Source of the DNA: Nitrospiraceae bacterium
Lineage (GTDB): Bacteria; Nitrospirota; Thermodesulfovibrionia; Thermodesulfovibrionales; UBA9159
Direction of reading: 5' to 3'
NCBI GenBank assembly: GCA_003453735.1
Contig: DMNE01000150.1
Coordinates: 1-8,213 of the forward strand
Length of the DNA stretch: 8,213 nt
Positions 1 to 6,462 of the stretch are shown one piece after another (position 1 is the first letter of the stretch; the number at the start of each line of letters is the position of its first letter). A program made the position numbers and the translations under genes. The notes under the pieces are model-generated. The model was given only the letters and a program-made list of their open reading frames with translations, was not told the DNA's origin and ran no database searches.

Positions 1-110
1 GCATACTGACGCTCCGTGCTCTCCCGATGGTGGCGTACTTGCCCCATACTCGACTGGCGGAGATAGATGTAAGCTGATTTCTCTCTGTGATGATTCTGAA
101 TTTTGGACAT
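1..110 (-). CDS. Serine recombinase, N-terminal fragment (runs off the left edge)
   Basis: The minus strand from the ATG at 110 reads MSKIQNHHREK, then AYIYLRQSSMGQVRHH and ESTERQY. This is the start of a serine-recombinase (resolvase/invertase) catalytic domain. The block Y-L-R-Q-S (residues 16-20) matches the family's Y-x-R-V-S, so Ser20 is the likely nucleophile and Arg18 the adjacent active-site arginine. ESTERQY matches the following S-x-x-x-Q segment. Such enzymes cut and rejoin DNA through a phosphoserine link and move or invert mobile elements. A strong Shine-Dalgarno (GAGGAGG, about 117-123) precedes two tandem ATG codons (113 and 110); I chose 110, but 113 is equally possible. Only about 36 codons are in the window, so whether this is a large recombinase (about 500 residues or more) or a small resolvase cannot be seen. 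It is probably the last gene of the unit containing the DUF6788 and DUF5372 genes. Confidence 0.8.
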   Translation of the reverse strand, partial: MSKIQNHHREKSAYIYLRQSSMGQVRHHRESTERQY

Positions 111-219
111 CATTTCCCTCCTCCTCTAATCGATTGACTTTGAGGAAATCCAAAATCATATTGGCCACCAAGCAGCCAATTGCTTTTGTATCGATCGAAT
201 GATTGGGAATAATATCCAT
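1..219 (-). CDS. Possible small protein overlapping the recombinase start (end not in window)
   Basis: From the ATG at 219 the minus strand stays open for 73 codons to the window edge. The first 35 residues (MDIIPNHSIDTKAIGCL, then VANMILDFLKVNRLEEEG) look protein-like, with an amphipathic helix. They fill the gap between the DUF6788 stop (229) and the recombinase start (110), with GGACAGGG just upstream as a modest ribosome site. Beyond about base 115 the frame overlaps the recombinase gene in another register and becomes Ser/Pro-rich (HLSPPVEYGAST), less like a folded protein. Two readings fit: a short gene overlapping the recombinase, or a frame open by chance. I recognise no family. Its stop lies outside the window. 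Confidence 0.4.
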   Translation of the reverse strand, partial: MDIIPNHSIDTKAIGCLVANMILDFLKVNRLEEEGNDVQNSESSQREISLHLSPPVEYGASTPPSGEHGASVC

Positions 220-228
220 TACCCTGTC

Positions 229-564
229 CTACACGGATTCTCTGCGCCGGAGAATTTCCCGGTTGATGTCGCTTATTTCTTCCAGGAGTTGTTTTGCCTT
301 TTTGAAGTTTGAAAGAAATAGTTCTACTTGTTGGACATACTCTCCGGGTACATATTCCAGTTCCGGTCTTCTGCCCGAGTGGCTTACCGACAAATAATAT
401 TTCGGTCCATGTCCGGGGCCATGGGCGCATCGGCAATTCGGTTTCCCACAGGGCTTGTATTGTTCCAATAAAGACCCGCGAATGATGTTGAACCCTATGG
501 AGTGCATTTTTCGCATAAGGGTTTGTCGTCTTCGACGGAGATATGCTGTCGATTTCTCTTTCAT
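229..564 (-). CDS. DUF6788-like small zinc-ribbon protein of a recombinase/transposon unit
   Basis: The protein has 111 residues. The N-terminus is very basic (YLRRRRQTLMRKM, residues 8-20). Next comes the core RGSLLEQYKPCGKPNCRCAH (29-48), with Cys39, Cys44, Cys46 and His48 spaced like a small metal-binding knuckle. Then GPGHGPKYYLSVSHSGRRP (50-67) resembles a short beta hairpin, and the C-terminal half (75-110) is a charged helix or coiled coil. I recognise this core from a family of short proteins, which I believe is DUF6788, found next to transposases and serine recombinases; its biochemical role is unknown to me. Binding of nucleic acid through the basic N-terminus and zinc knuckle is my inference. 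It is transcribed toward the recombinase and has a good promoter about 25 bases upstream, but only a weak ribosome site. Confidence 0.7.
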   Translation of the reverse strand: MKEKSTAYLRRRRQTLMRKMHSIGFNIIRGSLLEQYKPCGKPNCRCAHGPGHGPKYYLSVSHSGRRPELEYVPGEYVQQVELFLSNFKKAKQLLEEISDINREILRRRESV

Positions 565-585
565 GGTTATCAGACCAGTTACTTA

Positions 586-614
586 ACTGTACAGATATTC
601 TTTCCATTTGTCAA
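586..614 (-). promoter_or_regulatory. Sigma-70-type promoter for the DUF6788/recombinase unit
   Basis: On the minus strand a perfect -35 TTGACA (614-609) is followed after exactly 17 bases by TACAGT (591-586), a fair -10. Transcription would begin near 579, about 15 bases upstream of the DUF6788 ATG (564). The -35 overlaps the stop codon of the DUF5372-like gene (613-611), so the recombinase unit could be expressed independently of whatever lies upstream. Confidence 0.5.
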
Positions 615-900
615 GCCTTTTTTGTTGATTTGATGCTGTCTACCAGCTCTATGAGTTCAAGTAATTTCTGAATCGAAAGGATCAAAGCGGTAGGCTGGAG
701 ATATTCGGAGGTCTTATCAGTCCATTCGCGAAAAATGGAAAAGGTCCCGCTCACGCGATCCTGAAGGATGAATGTGTCTTTACCCTGTATCTTCCTAGTC
801 TTTAATACTTTGAAATGCCTGCCATGCAAGGGGTGAAATGGATGGGTAATCTCGACCCATTCCGACTCTCCGCTGTCCTTAAGTGCTTTTGACCTTAACC
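611..900 (-). pseudogene. DUF5372-like small protein gene, start codon missing or atypical
   Basis: The minus strand encodes EITHPFHPLHGRHFKVLKTR, then KIQGKDTFILQDRV, FREWTD and a helical end QKLLELIELVDSIKSTKKA. The block 'ITHPFHPL-G-F' followed by a small beta domain, a W-T-D motif and a 'LLEL' tail is what I associate with DUF5372 proteins, which often sit beside recombinase genes; function unknown. The reading frame is open back to a TAG near 908, but between that stop and the conserved ITHPFHP block there is no ATG, GTG or TTG. The only usual start is a TTG at 829, inside the conserved block, which would remove its first part. The 5' end has therefore probably been lost or altered, or the gene uses a rare start. 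The stop at 611-613 lies in the -35 box of the next gene's promoter. Confidence 0.5.
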
Positions 901-1661
901 GTCCCTACTCACAGGCTCCCCCGGATGAAGGTTCCCTCTTTCACTGGTACTATGAAGAGAGTAAGACTTCCCGTCTCCTTCCCGAAGACCCGTTTCCTTC
1001 GCCTATCGGTGCCACTTTCCGCATCACTGGTATTTCGTTCCTGTGAACGCCAATGTGCACCAACCACAGACCTGGAACTTGTTTTAACGGTTTGTCCCTT
1101 CCGGATTCCTTAAGGTGGACATAACGGGATCTCCCAAGTTCCTCGGTAACCCCACTGTGCATTTGCTCCGTTCTCAGACCCTATTCACCAAGTCATTACA
1201 ATGATACAGTGTTGTCCCCGTCGGACTGACAACGAAGACTCCCACAATGTGCTTTTTCGGGGCTCAATAGCACGGCTTTTGCACTCGCTGTCTGCGCTTC
1301 GTGCCGCCATTACTGACGACTACGCAAGACTCTTTTCCGGCTGGTGGCTAACCGTTACCGGGTGGAATTGTTTACCCACTGGGTTTAACTATCAGATTCA
1401 AGGTGTTACACCCTTCCTCCCTTCCAAGGCTTAGCTTAGCGCGACAGTCCATAGTACGTATAGCTTCCTGTACTCGAAACTGTCAACGATTTGCCGGTGA
1501 TGAAGTTTTCTTTTGGAAAGCAAGCCTGTGCCGCCAAATACAATTGTTTCCCAAACGTTAAGAGTTGAGGGCTGTGCTTTTTTCTTTCCTGAAGAGGGCG
1601 AATATGGGATAATATCATCCGGATAGTGTTAACAATATGAACATAAAGATGAGAGGTCGCC
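830..1661. other. Long stretch without a convincing gene; probable mobile-element remnant
   Basis: No frame on either strand has a recognisable domain. The longest minus frame (1162-950) begins MHSGVTEELGRSRYVHLKES and is followed, after a frame change, by LFIVPVKEGTFIRGSL (about 960-910). That peptide loosely resembles short peptides seen in leaders of reverse-transcriptase genes of group II introns; this is an impression, not a match. I see no GUGYG intron start and no domain V. The opposite frame (1201-1434, +) is Ser/Leu-rich and looks like an antisense shadow. From about 1436 to 1661 the composition becomes more AT-rich, and this part serves as the upstream region of the GalT-like gene. 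The edge of the element may lie near 1436. Confidence 0.35.
1605..1613 (+). promoter_or_regulatory. Extended -10 promoter of the GalT-like gene
   Basis: TGGGATAAT is an extended -10: TG, one base, then GATAAT with five of six consensus bases. The -35 region 16-18 bases upstream (around TTTCCT, 1585-1590) is weak, as is usual when the TG extension is present. Transcription would begin near 1620, leaving a leader of about 40 bases to the ATG at 1662. Confidence 0.4.
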
Positions 1662-2717
1662 ATGAGTAAAATCACATTTGAAAGCATTGAGTCAGAGGTG
1701 AGATTCCATAACCCCCTCAGGGATTTTGCGGAAGACCTCCACAGGCTTGAAATCCGCAAAGACCCACTCCTCGGTGATGTCAGCGTCCATAACCCCTATC
1801 TCAAGGACAAGGCAAAGGCATTCTTTGGAGAATGTGACCCTGATCTGGTAAAACGGCTGATTGAGGAGAGTGAAAAGACCTGCTTCTTTTGCGGAGAAAA
1901 GGTCGAAAAAAGCACACCGCGCTTTACCTCGGAGTTCCTTGCTGAAGGTCGTCTGAGGGTCGGAGAGGCGGTTCTTTTCCCGAATCTCTTCTCCCTCGCT
2001 ACACATCACCCTGTCATCTGTCTGTGCAAGGCCCATTTCCTCAAGCTTTCCGAGTTTCAACCAGACCTGATGGCAAATGGATTCGCTGCTGCACAAAAGT
2101 TCTTGAAGATCGTTTATGAAAGAGACGCCTCCGCTGCCTTTACTGCCGTAACAGGAAATTATCTCTTTCCAGCAGGTGCAAGTCTTGTGCACCCCCACTT
2201 CCAAATGATCATAACACCTGTCCCCTATTCATATCATGCGAGACTCCTTGACGCTGTTGATGCCTATTACCGTAAAAATGCCTCGCCATATTTTCTTGAC
2301 TTGGTCCAAGAGGAGAAGACCGGCCCGAGATATGTCACCCGGAAAGGACGGTGGCACTGGCTTGCCCCATTTTCTCCGATAGGCAATAATGAGGTCATGG
2401 CAATCAATGAGGCCGAGGCTGATTTCGGTGACCTTACCCTGCCCGATCTGAAAGACCTCTGTTACGGCATATCAAAGGTACTGGCTTTTTATGAGACCCT
2501 TGGCCACCTCAGTTTCAACTTTGCCGTCTATTCGGTCAAAAGAGATCGCTCTCCGGAAAGTTTCCGCTGCCTCATCAAAATCATAAGCAGACAGAACCTT
2601 TATCCTAATTACCGGAATGACGACTATTTCCTGCAGAAGCTTCTCCAGGCCGAACTGATCATAATGCCGCCGGAAGATCTGGCTGCCCGGCTGAAGGCAT
2701 TCTTTCTGACACGTTAA
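1662..2717 (+). CDS. GalT-like HIT-superfamily nucleotidyltransferase (galactose-1-phosphate uridylyltransferase-related)
   Basis: This 351-residue protein has the two-lobed GalT layout. CFFC (Cys74, Cys77), His116 in THHPVI and His177 match the Cys-Cys-His-His zinc set of E. coli GalT. FPAGASLVHPHFQM (169-182) is the HIT active site: His179 aligns with the histidine that becomes covalently nucleotidylated, and Gln181 with the conserved glutamine. LFPNLFSLATHH (105-116) and GRWHWLAPFSPIGNNE (229-244) match the family's 'FPN.F' and second-lobe segments. GalT and its relatives swap a nucleoside monophosphate between a sugar-1-phosphate and a nucleotide sugar, or act as ADP-sugar phosphorylases. 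The third base of the HxHxQ triad region is Phe180, where E. coli has Gly, so the substrate may not be galactose-1-phosphate. No Leloir-pathway neighbour is visible. The start has a ribosome site, GAGAGG (1651-1656), five bases before the ATG. The protein is cytoplasmic and full length for the family. Confidence 0.85.
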   Translation: MSKITFESIESEVRFHNPLRDFAEDLHRLEIRKDPLLGDVSVHNPYLKDKAKAFFGECDPDLVKRLIEESEKTCFFCGEKVEKSTPRFTSEFLAEGRLRVGEAVLFPNLFSLATHHPVICLCKAHFLKLSEFQPDLMANGFAAAQKFLKIVYERDASAAFTAVTGNYLFPAGASLVHPHFQMIITPVPYSYHARLLDAVDAYYRKNASPYFLDLVQEEKTGPRYVTRKGRWHWLAPFSPIGNNEVMAINEAEADFGDLTLPDLKDLCYGISKVLAFYETLGHLSFNFAVYSVKRDRSPESFRCLIKIISRQNLYPNYRNDDYFLQKLLQAELIIMPPEDLAARLKAFFLTR

Positions 2718-2857
2718 GGGGAGGGATTCTGCAGGCTCTTGCCGTTGATAAGGCAGGAACCATAAGATCCCTACTCAGGTAGGATTGACTTCCTCGATGC
2801 AGAGGCACACAGTGTATTTAAGATTAGGTATGAATATACATGATACTGGAAAACAGG

Positions 2858-3019
2858 ATGGAAAAAAGAAAGCAGAATAAGGGATTTATAGTAGGTCTAA
2901 GAGTTGTTAATGACATTCTTGAATCTGATAAACCGAAGGAGACAGGGAGGATTGCCTTGGGTTTTGAAGTCGAGGGAACACTGAGTGTTTTAGGGGGCCC
3001 GACGTGCCGGATGTGGTGA
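2858..3019 (+). CDS. Doubtful small ORF, 53 residues
   Basis: The frame begins MEKRKQNKGFIVGLRVVNDI and ends GGPTCRMW; it could start earlier at the in-frame ATG 2840. The first 35 residues look protein-like, with a basic start followed by a mixed alpha/beta pattern (IVGLRVVNDILES, RIALGFEVEG). The end coincides with the GC-rich island, where the reading looks arbitrary. The ribosome site is poor at both starts. I recognise no family. It may be the beginning of a gene whose 3' part was replaced, or simply a chance ORF. Confidence 0.25.
   Translation: MEKRKQNKGFIVGLRVVNDILESDKPKETGRIALGFEVEGTLSVLGGPTCRMW
2978..2990. repeat. Perfect inverted repeat AACACT-G-AGTGTT
   Basis: Six-base arms flank one central base, the shape of a small dimeric-repressor operator. 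It lies about 290 bases upstream of the chemoreceptor and at the edge of the GC-rich island. No promoter could be tied to it, so an operator role is only a possibility. Confidence 0.3.
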
Positions 3020-3276
3020 GCAAGTCCCCTCATGAGGTGCGGGGAAGCATCAAGCATTGGCCGGGGCGCCACGTAAGATTGGCCTCGTGCAACTCGAAGC
3101 CCAAGGCATGTTTCTGCGTGGGTGGAGGGGGACATCAGAAGATACTGGTAAACTTATTTTGGCAAGCCTCCTATTCTGGCTTCACTTTTGTTCGCTGCAA
3201 CTATGTTATCCCGATTGAGAGTTGTATGAAATCTATTTTGGATAAGGATGACTTTTCAATATGAGGAGGGGAAGTT

Positions 3277-6165
3277 ATGAAGATCAATGATTTATCAGTG
3301 AAATGGAAAACAGCCATTCCAATCATCGCTGCAGTAGCAGTGGGGATAGTGGTCACGGTTTTCGTAACAGGCAGCAAAACAAAAGAGATTGTACTTAGTG
3401 AAATAAAAGACTCGTCGCTCAAGGGCTATCGAGAAGGGGTTCTGAATTCGCTCACCAGCCTGATGACGAGAGAAAATTATAGGGAATCGGAAAAATCCTT
3501 CCTAGAAGAAATGAAACAAGTCGCCGATATCAGGGTCATACGGGCTGAGATCCTTGACAGAGACTACGGAAAAGGCAGGGCCGAGGATTATGCTGCTGAT
3601 GACTTCGAAAGGGAGGTCATACAAAAGGGGATTGAGAAGGTTCAGCTTGAAGGCTCGGCCATACGCGGCATATATCCCTATGTCGCTAAAACAGGGTTCG
3701 GAGCTGGGAAGGAGTGCCTTTCCTGCCATAAGGTGAGGGAAGGCGAGGTGTTGGGCGCCATAAGCATTAGAATCCCTTTAGGAAATTCATTTGACAGGAT
3801 ACGGTCCTTGCAGTATCTGTATGCCGTTCTCGGGTTCGCCGGCATAATAGCTGTGATGGGAATCGCAATAATGGTCGTCAGCATAACATTAAAGCCGGTC
3901 AAGGCCCTCGAGTCCGCAGCGGGGAAGGTAGCCTCCGGCGACATCTCCTTTGATGCCGATATCAAGACTGAGGATGAACTGGGAAGACTGAGCAAGTTGC
4001 TGAAGGAGTCTTCCAGGTCTCTCGGGGGCACCTTCATGAGGATGCGAGACCTCTCGGGGAGAATATCAAGGGTGGCTGAGGATGTCGAACGGGATGCGGA
4101 GAAAGTCGTAAGAGGTGCCGATGTGGAAGCGGAGGCGATTGTCAATATATCGCACTCTGTTGGGGAATTGAATGCGGCCGCAACCGAGATCTCGGAGAAC
4201 ATCGATGGACTTGCGACCTCGGCAGAGGAGACATCCGCCTCCATGGAAGAGATGGTATCGAGCATCGGCAGGGTCAACACAAGTATCCATGAACTCTCCT
4301 CGGCTGTGGAGGAAACATCATCTTCTATCGAGGAACTCTCCGCAACTATCCGTGACGTGGCTGGCAACGCGGAAGGCCTGGCGGCCGCGTCGGATGAGAC
4401 CCTCTCGGCCGTATCAGAAATAACGGTATCCGTTAAGGAAGTTGAGCAGAATGCAAAAGAGGCCGCCCGCCTGTCGGGAAAGGTGACCAGCGACGCAGCA
4501 ACGTTCGGTATGACTTCCGTGGAGAAGACCATAGAGGGCATGAGGAAAATTAAGGCATCAGTGGAGCGTACCGATGACTTGATTCGAAAGCTCGGAGGCA
4601 GATCGGATGAGATCGGCAAGATTCTCACCGTCATTGATAACGTGACAGACCAGACGACTCTCCTTGCTCTCAATGCCGCGATCTTAGCTGCTCAGGCAGG
4701 AGAACACGGAAAGGGGTTTTCCGTGGTTGCTGAAGAGATCAAAGACCTTGCGGAGCGGACTGCGTTATCGACCCAGGAGATCGCGTCACTCATCCAATCA
4801 GTTCAGCTTGAAGTGAAGAACGCCGTCGAGGGTATGCGGGAAGGTCTCGCTTCTGTGGAGGATGGCTTCAGATTGGCAAATGAGGCAGGCGACACCTTGC
4901 GGAAGGTTCTGCAAAGTGCAAAGCAGTCCTCAGAAATGTCGTATTCCATAGAGCGTTCTACTTCAGAACAGGCAAAGGCTGCAAATCTCGTTGCAGCAGC
5001 GATGGAGCGCGTAAGGAACGGAACAAACCAGATTGCCAAGGCCACAGCAGAGCAGTCGAGAGGGGCGGTCCTCATAATAAAGGCGACGGAAAAGATGAAA
5101 AAAGTATCGGGACAGGTGATCACGGCTACCAAAGAACAGACGATCAGCAGCAAGCAGATTTCCACGGCCATGGATCTTGTCGCCGAAAGGAGCGAGCAGA
5201 TGTCACGGTCGCTGGCCGAGCACAAAATAGGTTCGCAGAAGATCCTGAGCACCGTTGAGGGCATGAAGGACATCCCCGCAGAGAATAGGAAAATGGCGTT
5301 TGCTATCGGCAACACGATCAGGGATCTACAAAAGGACTCAGAGCTCTTAAAGATGGAGATGCAACGGTTCAAGTTTTACGAGGAGAAGAACGCCGGCGCT
5401 ATTGTGAAGTTTGGTATCTTGCCCGTCGAGTCGCCGGCAGTGATGTTTAGGAAATTCTCTCCTCTTGCTGATTACCTCAGCAGGAAAATCGGGAAGACCG
5501 TAGAACTCAAGGTAGCGATTGATTTTGACGGTGCGTTAACGGATCTAGGGCATAAGGCAACGCATGTGTGCACCCTCGGTCCGACGGCATACATCGAAGC
5601 AAATAAAATGTATAACTTAAAGGTGATCGTTAAGGGCTTGAGGGACGGTAAGCCATACCATCGCGCTGCGATCATCACACGGGCAGCCTCGAGTATACTA
5701 TCCGTAAGCGACCTTAAGGGAAGATCTTTTGCCTTTGGTGATGTCAAGTCAGCTTCAGGCCACGTTACTCCCCGGCTGATGCTTAAGGATGCAGGGATAG
5801 AGCTCGACGACCTGAAGTTCCATCATCACGTTGGATATCACGACGAGGTCGCTCGTGCGGTATTAAAAGGGGATTTCGATGCAGGGGCGGTCATTGAGTC
5901 AGTAGGTCAGCACTATCGGGATCAGGGGCTGCGGATTCTCGCTTACTCCGATGAGATTCCCGAATGGAATATCTGTTCGAACAATTCTCTCGATGAGAGG
6001 GACATCTCTCTTATGAAGAGCGCCCTGCTTTCTCTCAATGGTTCCACGGCTGAAGACAGCGCGGTACTGCAATCCATAGATGAACACTACACCGGTTTTG
6101 TTGAGGCGGAAAACAAAGATTACACCGGTATCAGGACAAAGATGGAACGATTGGGCATGATATAA
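3277..6165 (+). CDS. Chemoreceptor with heme-binding sensor domain and cytoplasmic PhnD-like C-terminal domain
   Basis: This is a 962-residue membrane receptor. TM1 is at about 12-31. The extracytoplasmic region (35-178) carries CLSCH (147-151), a c-type heme attachment motif, and ends with GAISIRIPL before TM2 (about 181-203), as in Tll0287-like (DUF3365) heme sensors. HAMP spans about 204-258. The MCP coiled coil runs about 290-690, with repeated A-E-E-T-S-like heptads and a tip NVTDQTTLLALNAAILAAQA (455-474) followed by GEHGKGFSVVAEEIKDLAER. Residues 708-962 form a PhnD-type periplasmic-binding-protein fold: FGILPVESP, LGPTAYIEA, FGDVKSASGHVTP and GDFDAGAV are its usual landmarks. There is no third TM or signal sequence before it, so it should be cytoplasmic. 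I infer joint sensing of a redox or gas signal outside and a small oxyanion-like ligand inside. No CheR-docking pentapeptide is seen and no che genes are adjacent. The start has GAGGAGG seven bases upstream. Confidence 0.9.
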   Translation: MKINDLSVKWKTAIPIIAAVAVGIVVTVFVTGSKTKEIVLSEIKDSSLKGYREGVLNSLTSLMTRENYRESEKSFLEEMKQVADIRVIRAEILDRDYGKGRAEDYAADDFEREVIQKGIEKVQLEGSAIRGIYPYVAKTGFGAGKECLSCHKVREGEVLGAISIRIPLGNSFDRIRSLQYLYAVLGFAGIIAVMGIAIMVVSITLKPVKALESAAGKVASGDISFDADIKTEDELGRLSKLLKESSRSLGGTFMRMRDLSGRISRVAEDVERDAEKVVRGADVEAEAIVNISHSVGELNAAATEISENIDGLATSAEETSASMEEMVSSIGRVNTSIHELSSAVEETSSSIEELSATIRDVAGNAEGLAAASDETLSAVSEITVSVKEVEQNAKEAARLSGKVTSDAATFGMTSVEKTIEGMRKIKASVERTDDLIRKLGGRSDEIGKILTVIDNVTDQTTLLALNAAILAAQAGEHGKGFSVVAEEIKDLAERTALSTQEIASLIQSVQLEVKNAVEGMREGLASVEDGFRLANEAGDTLRKVLQSAKQSSEMSYSIERSTSEQAKAANLVAAAMERVRNGTNQIAKATAEQSRGAVLIIKATEKMKKVSGQVITATKEQTISSKQISTAMDLVAERSEQMSRSLAEHKIGSQKILSTVEGMKDIPAENRKMAFAIGNTIRDLQKDSELLKMEMQRFKFYEEKNAGAIVKFGILPVESPAVMFRKFSPLADYLSRKIGKTVELKVAIDFDGALTDLGHKATHVCTLGPTAYIEANKMYNLKVIVKGLRDGKPYHRAAIITRAASSILSVSDLKGRSFAFGDVKSASGHVTPRLMLKDAGIELDDLKFHHHVGYHDEVARAVLKGDFDAGAVIESVGQHYRDQGLRILAYSDEIPEWNICSNNSLDERDISLMKSALLSLNGSTAEDSAVLQSIDEHYTGFVEAENKDYTGIRTKMERLGMI

Positions 6166-6178
6166 ATGATCAGGGAGC

Positions 6179-6220
6179 TGCGGATGCAGATAGTAGTATC
6201 TGTTTAAATACACATCCGCA
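6179..6220. repeat. Two-part inverted repeat just after the chemoreceptor gene
   Basis: An outer 8-base stem, TGCGGATG (6179-6186) with CATCCGCA (6213-6220), encloses an inner 6-base stem, CAGATA (6187-6192) with TATCTG (6197-6202), around a GTAG loop. Ten bases (6203-6212) bulge on the 3' side. It begins 13 bases after the chemoreceptor stop. There is no T-tract, so it is not a classical intrinsic terminator. It may protect the mRNA 3' end or mark an end of the nearby tnpB-type element. Confidence 0.55.
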
Positions 6221-6462
6221 ATGCCTTCCACTACATAATAAAAGGAAAACAAGGAGAAATCGCAGATGATAGCCATCTAGAAACAGAAGTTGGAGTTCCG
6301 TTTCGGTTAAGCATCGGCTGAGGGCATGGAAGAGTTCGGATCTGTCTGCCATAAAGGGGCAAGTTACGAAAGAACTTACAAACTCGTGAAAGTGATTTAC
6401 CCATAACAGCCTTCAATACCTCAGTACCCGCGGGTAGATGCTGCTCAATAATATATATATAT
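6221..6462. other. Spacer between the chemoreceptor and the tnpB relic
   Basis: No gene is convincing here. A good-looking ribosome site (AAGGAG near 6250) precedes an ATG at 6266 that stops after four codons, so it may be a stump of a lost gene. TACCCGCGGGTA (6425-6436) is a perfect 12-base palindrome. (AT)7 occupies 6451-6464, directly before the tnpB relic. A minus-strand frame of about 145 codons crosses the region but shows no domain and lies opposite the tnpB relic. Confidence 0.4.

Larger units (their letters stand above)
2718..3276. other. 559-base intergenic region and likely leader of the chemoreceptor gene
   Basis: Most of this stretch is non-coding. A weak hairpin follows the GalT-like gene (CCTAC-TCAG-GTAGG, 2770-2783), but it has no T-run and is not a good terminator. 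A GC-rich island at about 2990-3130 contains a perfect palindrome CCTCATGAGG (3028-3037), the direct repeat ATTGGCC (3056-3062 and 3078-3084), complementary arms ACGTG (3002-3006) and CACGT (3070-3074), and the tandem AAGCATCAAGCAT. The last 140 bases are AT-richer and end in the ribosome site GAGGAGG (3263-3269) of the chemoreceptor. I see no riboswitch class, in particular no GEMM (c-di-GMP) consensus, and no sigma-28 promoter. Confidence 0.5.

Noticed and set aside
110..607. 165-codon minus-strand frame covering the DUF6788 gene
   Set aside because: It is out of frame with the recognisable DUF6788 core, has arbitrary composition, and spans two better gene calls.
1637..1669. Ten-codon upstream ORF (MNIKMRGRHE) overlapping the GalT-like start
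   Set aside because: It has no ribosome site of its own and no attenuator structure; chance overlap is likely.
3177..3192. Sigma-54-like site CTGGCTTCACTTTTGTT before the chemoreceptor
   Set aside because: The spacing fits GG-N10, but the almost invariant GC of the -12 box is GT.
3004..3264. 86-codon plus-strand frame upstream of the chemoreceptor
   Set aside because: It has odd composition (Gly and Cys runs), no ribosome site and no domain, and it crosses the repeat-rich island.
3678..4673. 331-codon open frame on the minus strand, opposite the chemoreceptor
   Set aside because: It is antisense to the MCP coiled coil, Ser/Ala-rich with no domain, as expected from the repetitive codons of the real gene.
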